DNA from: CAVYGM01 sp963768025
Lineage (GTDB): Bacteria; Bacteroidota; Bacteroidia; Cytophagales; Spirosomataceae
DNA: 64,000 nt
Direction of reading: 5' to 3'
NCBI GenBank assembly: GCA_963768025.1
Contig: CAVYGM010000004.1
Coordinates: forward strand, 62,001 to 126,000
Of this stretch, positions 47,785 through 56,998 are shown piece after piece. The notes under the pieces were generated by a model that was not told the origin of the DNA, searched no databases, and saw only the letters and a list, made by a program, of their open reading frames with translations. How positions within the stretch are numbered: position 1 is the first letter of the stretch; each line of letters starts with the position of its first letter. The translations under genes and the position numbers were made by a program.

Positions 47785-48282
47785 ATGAAAAAATACGTAG
47801 TGCGCTTTTGTTTGATTCTGCTTTGGGCAGGATTTGGAGCTTGCCAAACTGGGGGTGATTCGGCAAAGCAGGCATCTACCCAGCCCGCCGATTCGCTCCC
47901 GACATCGCTTGCCACAGAGACTCCCGCCAAACACAGCCCCGGAGTGCAAGTGCACCTTGATCAGCTGAAAGAAGAATGGAGTGCGGTACCCAATCCGTTG
48001 GTAGCTAAGTTTGCAGGTTCAGAATTCGGCGACTACTTCCACTTGACTTTCGAGGATGCTCAGGGTCGAATGTACGATTTTGGCGATGGGAAGAACAATC
48101 TGGGCCAAATGGTGCTTTACGATGCCGATTTCATCAGCAACCCCGCCCACGTTGGGAAAGAATTCAGGATTAGCTGGGATTGGAAAAAAAGCTCTTTTTA
48201 TTGCTGTGAAGGGGAAATGAATACCGTAGAAGCACAAGTACCCTCCATCGTCGGGATTGAGGCGGTAGGTCAGGGGAAGTAG
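47785..48282 (+). CDS. Hypothetical lipoprotein
   Basis: The 165-residue protein has a lipoprotein signal (LLWAGFGAC, Cys at about 20), a Ser/Thr/Ala-rich linker (about 25-55) and a compact domain (about 60-160) with GDYFHLTFEDAQGRMYDFGDG and a Cys pair in SFYCCEGEM. I do not recognise the family. ATG at 47785 gives the best signal peptide; the longer frame from 47707 does not. Confidence 0.65.
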   Translation: MKKYVVRFCLILLWAGFGACQTGGDSAKQASTQPADSLPTSLATETPAKHSPGVQVHLDQLKEEWSAVPNPLVAKFAGSEFGDYFHLTFEDAQGRMYDFGDGKNNLGQMVLYDADFISNPAHVGKEFRISWDWKKSSFYCCEGEMNTVEAQVPSIVGIEAVGQGK

Positions 48283-48301
48283 GCTCCGTTTACCTTTTGA
48301 C

Positions 48302-48637
48302 TCACCAGGCTGCCTTCCAGCCTCCGCCGTAAGACTCTTCTATGGTGCCTTTTACCAGCGCAAGACCAAGTACCAAGGCCCCAACCACCATGTCGTTGAC
48401 GATGGGGAGGGTCTCTACATAGCCAAGCACCCAGGGAGCCGCCAGTAACCACAGCCCTGAAAGCAGATTGATCTTTCGCACCGGACGGATCACCTCCCAG
48501 CAGGCCACGAAGGCAAAAGAGGCGATGAGAGGACCCGTAATGTGACAATTATTGGTTCCGGTTTTGCCGTAGTTAAGCACTACGGGGGCTACCATAAGCC
48601 AAAGCCCAAGAAGTGTATTGATGATTTGCGCCCACAT
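48302..48637 (-). CDS. SPW-repeat membrane protein
   Basis: The 111-residue protein has four hydrophobic segments arranged as two SPW repeats: NTLLGLWLMVAPVVL (about 7-21) and NLLSGLWLLAAPWVLGY (about 57-73). The family is of unknown role and is found in membrane proteins. It lies 8 bp downstream of the VKOR gene, so the two form an operon. Confidence 0.88.
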   Translation of the reverse strand: MWAQIINTLLGLWLMVAPVVLNYGKTGTNNCHITGPLIASFAFVACWEVIRPVRKINLLSGLWLLAAPWVLGYVETLPIVNDMVVGALVLGLALVKGTIEESYGGGWKAAW

Positions 48638-48645
48638 AGTCTGGA

Positions 48646-49206
48646 TTAGTTCAGGTTGTTAGTTACTTCGTCGTAGCCCCAAAACGCTTTCCACCTCGAA
48701 TACCCTGCTTGTCTGGCCCGCTTCACATATTGCAGCGAGGCCAGCATCTCGTCCATAGCCGGGCCAATCATCCAGAGGGAAATAATCGCCGACGACAGGC
48801 ATAAGGTACACCAGGCGTCGAAAAGTACGGGTTGCAGGATCACGAGGGTGATGCTTACGGCCCCTAACGGCCCAACGGCCAGGCCGAATACAATTACTAT
48901 CCAGGGCATGGTACGCCAGCGACGCTTTCCGCCTACAATGCCCGTCACTACGTCGAGCAGGTACGAAATCGCCCCCAGGGCCGCATCGGGGATAGGTAGT
49001 ATTTTAGATACGGAAGAATTCAGAATTTTCTTGCTCCCTTCGCCAAAAAACGGTTCCCAAACCGTAGGTACGATCCGGAGCTGGTACAGCGCCAGGTAGG
49101 TGGCGATGCCCGTACCGATCAGGGCCAGGACGATGATTGGGATTCTTTGATCCCAGGAAGATGGGTTATAGCTCCATCCGGGGGGAGTTTGCTCCAAGAT
49201 AGACAT
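48646..49206 (-). CDS. Vitamin K epoxide reductase (VKOR) family protein
   Basis: The 186-residue membrane protein has four to five helices and the VKOR motif WCTLCLSS near residue 132, the redox CxxC that forms disulfides with quinone. The loop that usually carries a further Cys pair reads KKILNSSVSKILPIPDAALGA here and contains no cysteine. The typical VKOR partner thioredoxin domain is absent. It is probably a redox protein acting at the membrane, with a substrate-side change. The neighbour is an SPW-repeat protein. Confidence 0.85.
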   Translation of the reverse strand: MSILEQTPPGWSYNPSSWDQRIPIIVLALIGTGIATYLALYQLRIVPTVWEPFFGEGSKKILNSSVSKILPIPDAALGAISYLLDVVTGIVGGKRRWRTMPWIVIVFGLAVGPLGAVSITLVILQPVLFDAWCTLCLSSAIISLWMIGPAMDEMLASLQYVKRARQAGYSRWKAFWGYDEVTNNLN

Positions 49207-49400
49207 GCTGTATCAATCTGATTCGTGGAATTAGAGATTACAGTCCTACGCCAGAAAAAACAAGTCCAGTTTTTATTTCGTTAGAAAAGAAGGAATTCGA
49301 GGAGAAAATTTCACAAATTAAGGTATCAACGCCCAAAGTTTTACCAGTGTAAAAGCTGGTATACACCCGGATGCCTACCAAGATTTTCCCGAAGGGGTTT

Positions 49401-50138
49401 TCAAAAAACCACCACTAATCCTCCTCCCACATTGATCACCCCCACAAAACGCTCGCGACTGGAGCTGGTTTCGATTGGGGCAAAATCACCTACTTTCACG
49501 TAAGTGGGTACATTTTCCAGCGTAGCCCGACCGCCTATCCAGTCGCCGGTGAGCTGAAAGCGCAGGTGTTCCGAAATCCTGAACCGAACGGAGCCACCCG
49601 CCCCTATACCCAAAGCGGCGGTAGACGCCGAGGTGATGCGACCATCCACGGTATTTCGCCCGGTGGTGGAGGTACCATAAATTTTCACCCCCGGCGATTT
49701 GGCGTATAGTACTCCTCCCTGTACGTGACCTTCCAGCGTTAGGTTTCCCAGCGAAGTATAAGCCATAGGTCCCAGTAGTGCCGCTCCCAGTTGCCATCTG
49801 GTCACTTCACTTTCCCAGGTGTAGGTGTTGGGGTTGGGCAGCAGGCCGCTGTACTGGTCTATCAGCGGCTGGGCATTGGTGGCGTTGGTGTTTAGGCTTC
49901 CCGTCAGGCGCGCACCCAGCCAGGAAGTGAACGTGCGTTCATAGCTCACCTGACCAAAGTACCCGTCACCGGCAAGGCCTGCTTCGGGGTCGTCGAATTG
50001 CTGGCTGGCAAACTTCCCGACCGGCAGGCTGTAACCGCCGACCAAAGAAAGAGCGGTTTGACCTTGGGACATTGCCACAAAGGGTAGAAGATAAGCCAGA
50101 CAGAAAATTTTGATTCCTACGATATAGGATGAATTCAT
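49401..50138 (-). CDS. Outer-membrane beta-barrel protein
   Basis: The 245-residue protein has a signal peptide (cleavage near residue 25, AMSQ). Strong amphipathic strands follow: LSLVGGYSLPVGKF, GYFGQVSYERTFTSWLGARLTGSL, LRFQLTGDWIGGRA and a C-terminal GVINVGGGLVVVF. This pattern and the terminal Phe are usual for outer-membrane barrels of the porin/OmpW-like type. Function is unknown. Confidence 0.75.
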   Translation of the reverse strand: MNSSYIVGIKIFCLAYLLPFVAMSQGQTALSLVGGYSLPVGKFASQQFDDPEAGLAGDGYFGQVSYERTFTSWLGARLTGSLNTNATNAQPLIDQYSGLLPNPNTYTWESEVTRWQLGAALLGPMAYTSLGNLTLEGHVQGGVLYAKSPGVKIYGTSTTGRNTVDGRITSASTAALGIGAGGSVRFRISEHLRFQLTGDWIGGRATLENVPTYVKVGDFAPIETSSSRERFVGVINVGGGLVVVF

Positions 50139-50196
50139 GAGAATAACTTTGAAGAAAAAAAGACTAAAATTGAGTATTAAAAAAAACGCGTTCTAC

Positions 50197-51786
50197 CTAG
50201 CGGCGGTAGATCCGCACGAAAGCATCCTGGGGTACCTGGCCATATTCGCCCCGAGCCAGGTAGGGGTTGATCTCGTAGGAGTAGGCATCGGGTCCTGTAA
50301 GTACCTCCTCGCCAAACAGCTCCCGTTCATTAATGGACAGGCGCCGCACCAACTGCTCGTCGTAGGTTTTGCCCCAGGCCTCGTTGTCTCCGAGTACCAG
50401 CCGGATTTTCTCCCAATCGTCGAAGAAATACTCACGGAGCAGCGGGATAATCCGGGTTCGGAACACCTCACACAACCCCTCGAAGGTAGTAACGTTCAGC
50501 AGGTAGGCGTGCCCCAGAGCGTGGTCGCGGTCGTAGAGGGCCTCAATGCGCCGATTCATGACCAGCAGCAATTGTTCCAGATCGATCCCCGGCAAGGAAA
50601 CGGGTGCTAGCAGGGCCGGGTTGGGGGGTACCTCCTCAAACTGAAACCGCCGCCGCAGGGCGGTATCCAGCAGGGCGATGGACCGGTCGGCGGTATTGAG
50701 GGTACCCACGACGTACAGATTAGCCGGAATACCAAACCGACTACGGGAGTACGGCAGCGTAAGCCATAGTTCGTGGGCTCCCCCCAGCCGTTTGTCGGCT
50801 TCCAGCAAGGTGATCAGCTCACCCATTACCGCCGACAGGTTGGCCCGGTTGATTTCGTCTATGATCAGGAGATGCGCCGGAGCCGCCGCCAGGCGTTCCG
50901 CTCGGCGGGAGGGCACATCGTCCAGGCATCCTTCAAAGGAGGCATAGCCGGCCTTGAGCAGGGCTTCCTGGCAGGCTTCGTAGAATATCCCTTTCCTGAC
51001 CTGATAGCTGATTGTCCCGCCCAGAGTATCGGGGCGGAGACCTTCCATAAATTCCTCGTAGCTGTACGAAGGATGGAAGGTAACGAAGTGGGCATCCGGA
51101 AACTGCTGGCGCATGCGGGATACCCGGTAGGTTTTGCCCGTACCCGGTGGGCCAAAGAGCAGGTAGTTTAATGGAAAATCCGGACGGAGAGAAGTAGGCG
51201 AAGAGGGGGCGTACGCCTGCTCCGATTCTGCTACCTGGGCTTCTTCTCTCCCGGAAGAGGCATAGGCAATGATTTCTCCCCGGTAGGATTCGTCCACGGC
51301 GGCTTTGTAGGCCGCAGAGCTATGCTTTTTAATGTGCGGGCTACGCCGGGCTTTCTCTACAAATTCCAGCAGGCAGTTTTCCCACTGCTGTTTGGCCTCG
51401 GGATCTTTACGATCTAGGTCCGCATCTTCGTACGGCAGGGGAAGCCACAGGTAGTCCGACTGCGGGTCGCCCGTACTGAGGCGGGTAGCGGGCGTTTTTT
51501 GCAGTTCATCCTCAATACCTTCAATGTAGCCTTTGGGAAAAACAAACCACAATTGGACACCTTCCGCTCTGGAACGAGTAACCCGCAGGGCCAGGTACTT
51601 GTTGATATTTACCGAAATACCGGCGGCGTTTTTCAGAACTACCAGCGCAAGGCGCGGATCGGAGTCGGCCAGGTTGGTGATGTCCAGGATGTCTTTTACC
51701 AATCGAAAAAAAAGCAGGCATGCCTCGGGATGGTTGATTTCGCGAATCTTATCAATTAAGTGCTGTTTCTGTTCTTTCTGATTCAT
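50197..51786 (-). CDS. Orphan McrB-like AAA+ ATPase
   Basis: The 529-residue protein (ATG at 51786; ATG at 51813 and 51882 are alternatives) has an N-terminal domain of about 190 residues similar to the DNA- or ligand-binding part of McrB-type proteins (RLALVVLKNAAGISVNINKYLALRV). An AAA+ domain follows with Walker A FGPPGTGKT, Walker B LLIIDEINRAN, sensor-1 GTLNTADRS and arginine finger DTALRRRFQF. Such ATPases usually work with the nuclease McrC, but no McrC gene is found nearby on either strand. It might act alone, like MoxR-type chaperone ATPases. Confidence 0.85.
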   Translation of the reverse strand: MNQKEQKQHLIDKIREINHPEACLLFFRLVKDILDITNLADSDPRLALVVLKNAAGISVNINKYLALRVTRSRAEGVQLWFVFPKGYIEGIEDELQKTPATRLSTGDPQSDYLWLPLPYEDADLDRKDPEAKQQWENCLLEFVEKARRSPHIKKHSSAAYKAAVDESYRGEIIAYASSGREEAQVAESEQAYAPSSPTSLRPDFPLNYLLFGPPGTGKTYRVSRMRQQFPDAHFVTFHPSYSYEEFMEGLRPDTLGGTISYQVRKGIFYEACQEALLKAGYASFEGCLDDVPSRRAERLAAAPAHLLIIDEINRANLSAVMGELITLLEADKRLGGAHELWLTLPYSRSRFGIPANLYVVGTLNTADRSIALLDTALRRRFQFEEVPPNPALLAPVSLPGIDLEQLLLVMNRRIEALYDRDHALGHAYLLNVTTFEGLCEVFRTRIIPLLREYFFDDWEKIRLVLGDNEAWGKTYDEQLVRRLSINERELFGEEVLTGPDAYSYEINPYLARGEYGQVPQDAFVRIYRR

Positions 51787-51960
51787 AGAAGAAAACCCTC
51801 GAAATGGATTCATAAGGAATGGCAAGATACTTAAAAACCCTGCATTCGGGCCAATGAAAAAGATGGGGCGGTTTTTACCCATTCTGACCTAAGGGTACTT
51901 ATTCTAGCCTTTGGAACGAAATTAGTACCTATCTATTTTTTACAACCCAACCCAAATACC

Positions 51961-52191
51961 ATGGACAGAAAAGAAATTGATAAAGAAACCAAAGCCACCA
52001 AAAGTACCAAGAACATCCTGTACTGGATCGTGGGTATAGGCATAGTGCTCATACTGATTGCCTTCATAGGGGGCTTTTTCAACCACAATACCGATGTAGT
52101 ACCTGGCGATGATGTTCCCGGCCGGGTGCTTTCCGATACAGTAGCTGGCGATAAAATGTCAGACACCCTCGCCACGGATATCCGCAACTAA
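51961..52191 (+). CDS. Small single-pass membrane protein
   Basis: The 76-residue protein has a basic/acidic N-terminus, one transmembrane helix (ILYWIVGIGIVLILIAFIGG, about 19-38) and an acidic outer tail. No family is recognised. It is divergent from the McrB-like gene and ends 5 bp before the convergent dehydrogenase gene. Confidence 0.55.
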   Translation: MDRKEIDKETKATKSTKNILYWIVGIGIVLILIAFIGGFFNHNTDVVPGDDVPGRVLSDTVAGDKMSDTLATDIRN

Positions 52192-52196
52192 CTACT

Positions 52197-55190
52197 TTAC
52201 TTTTTCAGAGCTTCCCACAAAATCTCGACCGGATGCAAGGCTTTGCGTCCGGTTCCGTCTTTGATCTGGTGCCGACAACTCGTACCCGCTGCCGCAATGA
52301 GCACGTCCTCGGGCTGCTGGCGCACGGTGGGGAACAGCACCAATTCCCCAATTTGCATCGAAAGGTCGTAATGCTCAGCTTCGTACCCGAAGCTACCGGC
52401 CATGCCGCAGCAGCCGCTGGGAATAAGCTGAACCGTATAATTCTCGGGCAGCGAAAGTGCCTTCTTGGCGTCAGATAACGACGACAATGCTTTCTGATGG
52501 CAATGCCCGTGAAGCTTTATCAGTTTTTTTTCGGTGGTAAACTGAGCCCTCTGAATCCTTTTTCCTTCTATTTCCTGGGCAATAAACTCTTCCATCAGCA
52601 GGGCATTGCGAGCCAGGGCACGGGCATCTTCCCGCAAATCCGGAGAAACCAGATCAGGATATTCGTCGCGAAAAGTCAAAATCGCCGAAGGCTCAATCCC
52701 CAGCAAGGGGGTATCAGCGCTTACCTGGCTTTTTAATAGATTTACATTGCGGTCGGCAATTGCCTGGGCTTTCTTTACCAATCCTTTTGACAAATACGTG
52801 CGTCCTGACTGCACATGGGGAGGAATCAGGACTTCATAGCCCAGCGCCTCCAATAAGTAAACCGCTTTCTTGCCTACCTCCACGTCGTTGAAGTCCGTAA
52901 ATTCATCACAGAAAAGAAAGACCTTCCTGGTAGCGGCGCGGACACCTACCGCCTTATTTTTCTTTCTTTTTTCAAACCAGCTCCTCAATGTATGCCGATG
53001 AAGCAGCGGCATGCTACGCTCGGGATGGAAACCCACCAGCCGGTTGGCGATACGTCTTAGCACGGGCGTCCCAAAAACCGCATTGTACGCCCAGGGTGCC
53101 AAGGCCGCCAGGGACATCTGTTTGGTAAAGTCGGCGATTAGGTTGGTCCGGAACGGTACGCCATGGGTATCGTAGTACTGCTGCGTAAACTCCGCTTTCA
53201 TTTTTCCTACGTCCACACTTGATGGGCATTCGGCCTTGCACCCCTTGCACGACAGGCACAGATCCAATACCTCCTTCACCATATCCGGGGTAGTACCCGG
53301 TGTGGTGGTTGCCTTAGACAGATACCCGTCGGTATAGTACTGGCGCAGGATATTGGCGCGGGCCCTGGTGGTGTCGCGCTCGCGTCGGGTGGCCATGTAG
53401 CTGGGACACATAGTGCCTCCCGTTAGCTGGGTTTTTCGGCAGTCGCCAGAGCCGCTGCACTTTTCGGCCAAGCGCAAAATGCTCTCGTCCCTGGTAAAAT
53501 CGAACACCGTCGCAATATCGGCTTTGGGGACATCGGGTACATACCGCAGCGATTCGTTCATGGGGGGGGTATCAACGATCTTGTTTGCATTAAAAATCCC
53601 TGCCGGGTCCCACAGGCGCTTTACTTGACGAAACAGCTCGTATACCTCCTGTCCCATCATGTACGGGATGAACTCCCCCCGTAGGCGGCCATCGCCATGC
53701 TCGCCGGAGAGGGCACCGCGGTACTTCTTTACCAGTACGGCCGTATCGGCCAATACATCCCGGAATTTCTGTTTACCCTCGCTGGTTTTTAGGTTGATCA
53801 TCGGCTCTACGTGCAGCTCCCCCGCCCCGGCGTGAGCGTAGTAGGAGGCGTGTAAGTGATGCTGCGCGAGCAGTTTTTCTAGGTCTTCAATATAAGCCGG
53901 CAGGTCTTCCACGGCCACCGCGCAATCCTCAATCAGATTAACCGGTTGCGTATCCCCGGGCAGATTCCGAATTAAGCCGAGTCCCGCCTTTCGAATATCC
54001 CAGGCCTTATTGGCATCATCGCCAAACAAAAGGGGATGAGCATACCCCAGGGCCTCTCGTTTCAGATCGTCCGTAAGAGCTTCGGCCTGCTGCCTGACCT
54101 GGGCCTCCGTATCTCCCCAGAACTCCACCAAAAGCATAGCGGCCGGATCGCCCACCATAAAAAAGCGGTTCTGGGAGTACTGATGGTGATCTTTGGTAAA
54201 ATCCATGATGTACTTATCCACCAGTTCGGATGCCTTGGGGATGTGTTTCATCGCTACCCGGTTTGCATGTAGGGCTTCTGCCAGTGAATCGGTATGAACA
54301 CACACCACACCCACAAAGGCTGGGGGTACGTCCACCAGACTTAGTTTGGCTTCCGTAATGAAGCATAAGGTACCTTCCGAACCCGCAACGAGCCGGGCCA
54401 GATTGATGCGCTCTGGCAGGTCATTGTCCGAAGAAACCTCAGGCCCTACCACTAGGTCGTCGAGCGCATAGCCTGAGTTGCGGCGGGTGACTGCCTTCCG
54501 GGGAAAGTTCTTTTCAATTAGTTCCTGATCCACAGGGTTGGAAATAATTCCCCACATACCCGCGTAGATAGCTTGCTCCCGTTTTCCATTCGCTGGGTTG
54601 ACGGCTATTTTTTTTACAAAATCGGCCGTAGGAATTTCTGAGAAGGTAGCTTCCGATCCATCCGAAAGGAGGGTTTTCACTTCCAGGAGGTGGTCGCGGG
54701 TGCTACCCCAGGTAATGGAGTGCAGGCCACAGGAATTATTGCCGATCATGCCGCCGATCATGGCCCGGCTGGCGGTGGACGTTTCGGGACCAAACAACAG
54801 ACCAAAGGGTGCCAGATGCTTGTTGAGGTCATCGCGAATGACACCGGGCTGCACCCGTACCCATTTTTCCTCAGAATTAATTTCCAGAATCTTGTCGAAA
54901 TATTTTGAAATATCCACTACCAGGCCGTTACCCACTACCTGTCCGGCCAGTGAGGTGCCTGCTGCCCGGGGAATGAGGGTAATTTGCTGGCTATTGGCAA
55001 AATCAATCAATCGCTTTACATCTTCGGTGTGGCGGGGCAAGGCTACGGCGAGGGGGAGTTCCTGGTAGACGGAAGCATCCGTAGCGTACAAACGAAGTAT
55101 AGCCTGATGGGTAGATGAAGAATCGTAGTATAACTCGCCTTCCAACCGGGCCCGAAGAGCATTAAATTGATAAAGAGTAGGTTGACTCAT
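52197..55190 (-). CDS. FAD-linked oxidase fused to Fe-S reductase (YdiJ/D-lactate-dehydrogenase-like)
   Basis: The 997-residue protein has an FAD_binding_4 domain (about 40-270, with PRAAGTSLAGQ and ASRAMIGGMIGNNSCG), a FAD-oxidase C-terminal domain (about 290-550, ending HGDGRLRGEF), and a C-terminal GlpC/HdrD-like module. The latter has CKGCKAECPSSVD for a 4Fe-4S site (near 668) and CCF-like cysteines in HGHCHQK and PSGCCGMAGSFGYE. It resembles YdiJ-type D-2-hydroxyacid dehydrogenases (D-lactate or D-2-hydroxyglutarate). It probably passes electrons to quinone. The N-terminus and length are normal. Confidence 0.9.
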   Translation of the reverse strand: MSQPTLYQFNALRARLEGELYYDSSSTHQAILRLYATDASVYQELPLAVALPRHTEDVKRLIDFANSQQITLIPRAAGTSLAGQVVGNGLVVDISKYFDKILEINSEEKWVRVQPGVIRDDLNKHLAPFGLLFGPETSTASRAMIGGMIGNNSCGLHSITWGSTRDHLLEVKTLLSDGSEATFSEIPTADFVKKIAVNPANGKREQAIYAGMWGIISNPVDQELIEKNFPRKAVTRRNSGYALDDLVVGPEVSSDNDLPERINLARLVAGSEGTLCFITEAKLSLVDVPPAFVGVVCVHTDSLAEALHANRVAMKHIPKASELVDKYIMDFTKDHHQYSQNRFFMVGDPAAMLLVEFWGDTEAQVRQQAEALTDDLKREALGYAHPLLFGDDANKAWDIRKAGLGLIRNLPGDTQPVNLIEDCAVAVEDLPAYIEDLEKLLAQHHLHASYYAHAGAGELHVEPMINLKTSEGKQKFRDVLADTAVLVKKYRGALSGEHGDGRLRGEFIPYMMGQEVYELFRQVKRLWDPAGIFNANKIVDTPPMNESLRYVPDVPKADIATVFDFTRDESILRLAEKCSGSGDCRKTQLTGGTMCPSYMATRRERDTTRARANILRQYYTDGYLSKATTTPGTTPDMVKEVLDLCLSCKGCKAECPSSVDVGKMKAEFTQQYYDTHGVPFRTNLIADFTKQMSLAALAPWAYNAVFGTPVLRRIANRLVGFHPERSMPLLHRHTLRSWFEKRKKNKAVGVRAATRKVFLFCDEFTDFNDVEVGKKAVYLLEALGYEVLIPPHVQSGRTYLSKGLVKKAQAIADRNVNLLKSQVSADTPLLGIEPSAILTFRDEYPDLVSPDLREDARALARNALLMEEFIAQEIEGKRIQRAQFTTEKKLIKLHGHCHQKALSSLSDAKKALSLPENYTVQLIPSGCCGMAGSFGYEAEHYDLSMQIGELVLFPTVRQQPEDVLIAAAGTSCRHQIKDGTGRKALHPVEILWEALKK

Positions 55191-55417
55191 GCTGTATGAT
55201 TGGGAAATAGAATGCTAAATTAGTATATCCGTACGGTATGAATATCAAGTTCGTTACTTTTCCTTTTGCGTAGCTTTACATGCTTAGCGCCAGCTGTTGG
55301 CTTTCTAAATTACTATATTCGAGATTGAGTTAGAGCTACGCTACTTCATTGGCTCAATTTTAGGAAAGAGAAAAGATATTATTTAGGTTTGTTAAAAAGA
55401 GTATTGAAAATTAAATT

Positions 55418-56932
55418 ATGAGAGTTCTCCTTACTTGTATTCTTACCCTGTTTACCTGTACCCTATGGGCACAAAATAACGCCCGTATCAATGTAAATGC
55501 ACCTAGTGAAATAGATTACGTATACTCATTGACTCTGGAACGGGTCCGATTTCACGAAACGCTTGGGGTGGGGCTGGCTGAAACAGAATACGAAACGATT
55601 GATATATTTGATTTGAGTATTCAGAAAGACGGCTCCACGACGTTTGAGGTGAAAAAACCCCTGCTCGTGCGCATGACCATTACTTCCAAGAAACCCACCA
55701 ACACCCTTGGCCCAACGGAGATGCGCCGCGAAAGCCGCACGCAGTTGCTGTACATCGTACCCGGCGAGAACCTAACCATCAACGTCAATCCGGGGAACAG
55801 CCTGACGTTTGAAGGGAAAAATGTGGCCTACCAGGTATTTCTGCAAGACTATTTCCTCGAAAACCACTTCCAGTACCTCCCTGCCTTTCGATTTGACCCA
55901 AAGAAAATAGACAACAAGGCGATTGTGGCCCAGAGCGACAGCCTGGCCCAGCTACGCATCCAGAAATACGAGGAGTTTAAGGCTACTAATCAGGTGGACG
56001 ACACCTTCGATAATTACGTGCGCGCCACCACCCACGTGGAACCCTATCTAATGCGAATTGTGGTGCGGGATCGGGAGATGCGCCAGAATACCCCCGTGAA
56101 ACTTACCCCCGCGCAGCGAAAAGAGCTGGACGCCGTTACCCTCACGAATTTCAAGCTGTATCCCGACGAAGCCTTGTTTAGTTTGGCGTATCGGAATGAA
56201 CTGCGTAACTGGATTTTGATCCCTACTACGGAAAAGTACCCTCAGGCCATCGGAACGCAGTTTATGCTGAGCAACGAAGCAGTGCAGGAAGTATACGCCA
56301 ATAGTGCTGAAAAACTCAGCGCCTACCCCAAGCAGCAGGAGTACCTACTGACCTATTGGCTCAACTACGCCTCCACGGCTCTTCAATCCATGAAAGTGGC
56401 CCGTACTCTCCTGACCGACTTTCAAAGCCGCTATCCCAATTCGGAGGTAAAGGATTATTTTGCGAAGCTCATAACGGCCAAAGAGAAATTGGAAAAGGGA
56501 AATATGGCCCCTGATTTCACCCTGCTCAACACCGATAGTACCCAGGTATCTCTTAGCAGCCTGCGGGGTAAGCCCTTGTGCATAGCGTTCGCCTTCAATT
56601 TGAAGCAGCACGAACCCACCCTCCGACTGCTGGAAGAGATCAAAAAAGATAGTGTCACGTTCGTTTATGTCAGCGTAGCACCGCTGGTTTCCTTTTCTAC
56701 CTGGAAGGAGTTTGTGGAACCTCGGCCCAACGCCCTCCATCTGTGGGCTTCCGATGAGGTAGTTGAATCTCTGAAAGAAGTGTATGCCATTGAGCCTCGC
56801 TTTCCTTTCATGGTGATTGATGAAGCCGGCAGGATCGTGAACCGCTGGATCCCCCAAGAATTTCCCGACAACCAAACCTTACGCTCCGACCTCGGTATTG
56901 CAAAAGTCACAAGCAGAACCAACCGGAATTAG
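55418..56932 (+). CDS. Exported thioredoxin-fold protein lacking the CxxC motif
   Basis: The 504-residue protein has a signal peptide (to LWAQ, about 19), a DUF4369-like N-terminal region, a helical middle (about 150-370) and a C-terminal thioredoxin-like/AhpC-TSA domain (about 370-500: APDFTLLNTDSTQVSLSSLRG). Where TlpA/ResA proteins have a WCxxC active site, this one reads LCIAFAFNLKQHE, so it cannot form the redox pair. It may be a binding or chaperone-type relative. The gene stands alone and ends in a strong terminator. Confidence 0.75.
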   Translation: MRVLLTCILTLFTCTLWAQNNARINVNAPSEIDYVYSLTLERVRFHETLGVGLAETEYETIDIFDLSIQKDGSTTFEVKKPLLVRMTITSKKPTNTLGPTEMRRESRTQLLYIVPGENLTINVNPGNSLTFEGKNVAYQVFLQDYFLENHFQYLPAFRFDPKKIDNKAIVAQSDSLAQLRIQKYEEFKATNQVDDTFDNYVRATTHVEPYLMRIVVRDREMRQNTPVKLTPAQRKELDAVTLTNFKLYPDEALFSLAYRNELRNWILIPTTEKYPQAIGTQFMLSNEAVQEVYANSAEKLSAYPKQQEYLLTYWLNYASTALQSMKVARTLLTDFQSRYPNSEVKDYFAKLITAKEKLEKGNMAPDFTLLNTDSTQVSLSSLRGKPLCIAFAFNLKQHEPTLRLLEEIKKDSVTFVYVSVAPLVSFSTWKEFVEPRPNALHLWASDEVVESLKEVYAIEPRFPFMVIDEAGRIVNRWIPQEFPDNQTLRSDLGIAKVTSRTNRN

Positions 56933-56936
56933 AATA

Positions 56937-56990
56937 AAAAGGCACAAAAAAGCAGGGTAGCTGTGAGCTCCCTGCTTTTTTGTGCCTTTT
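56937..56990. terminator. Strong bidirectional terminator between convergent genes
   Basis: Perfect 21-bp arms (beginning AAAAGGCACAAAAAAG, with the complement ending GTGCCTTTT) enclose a 12-nt loop. It serves both the thioredoxin-fold gene and the DUF4136 gene. Confidence 0.9.
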
Positions 56991-56998
56991 CTTGCGTA

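Noticed and set aside
50197..52191. McrB-like gene plus small membrane protein as a complete defence system
   Set aside because: The genes are divergent, no nuclease is present, and the membrane protein has no recognised effector features.
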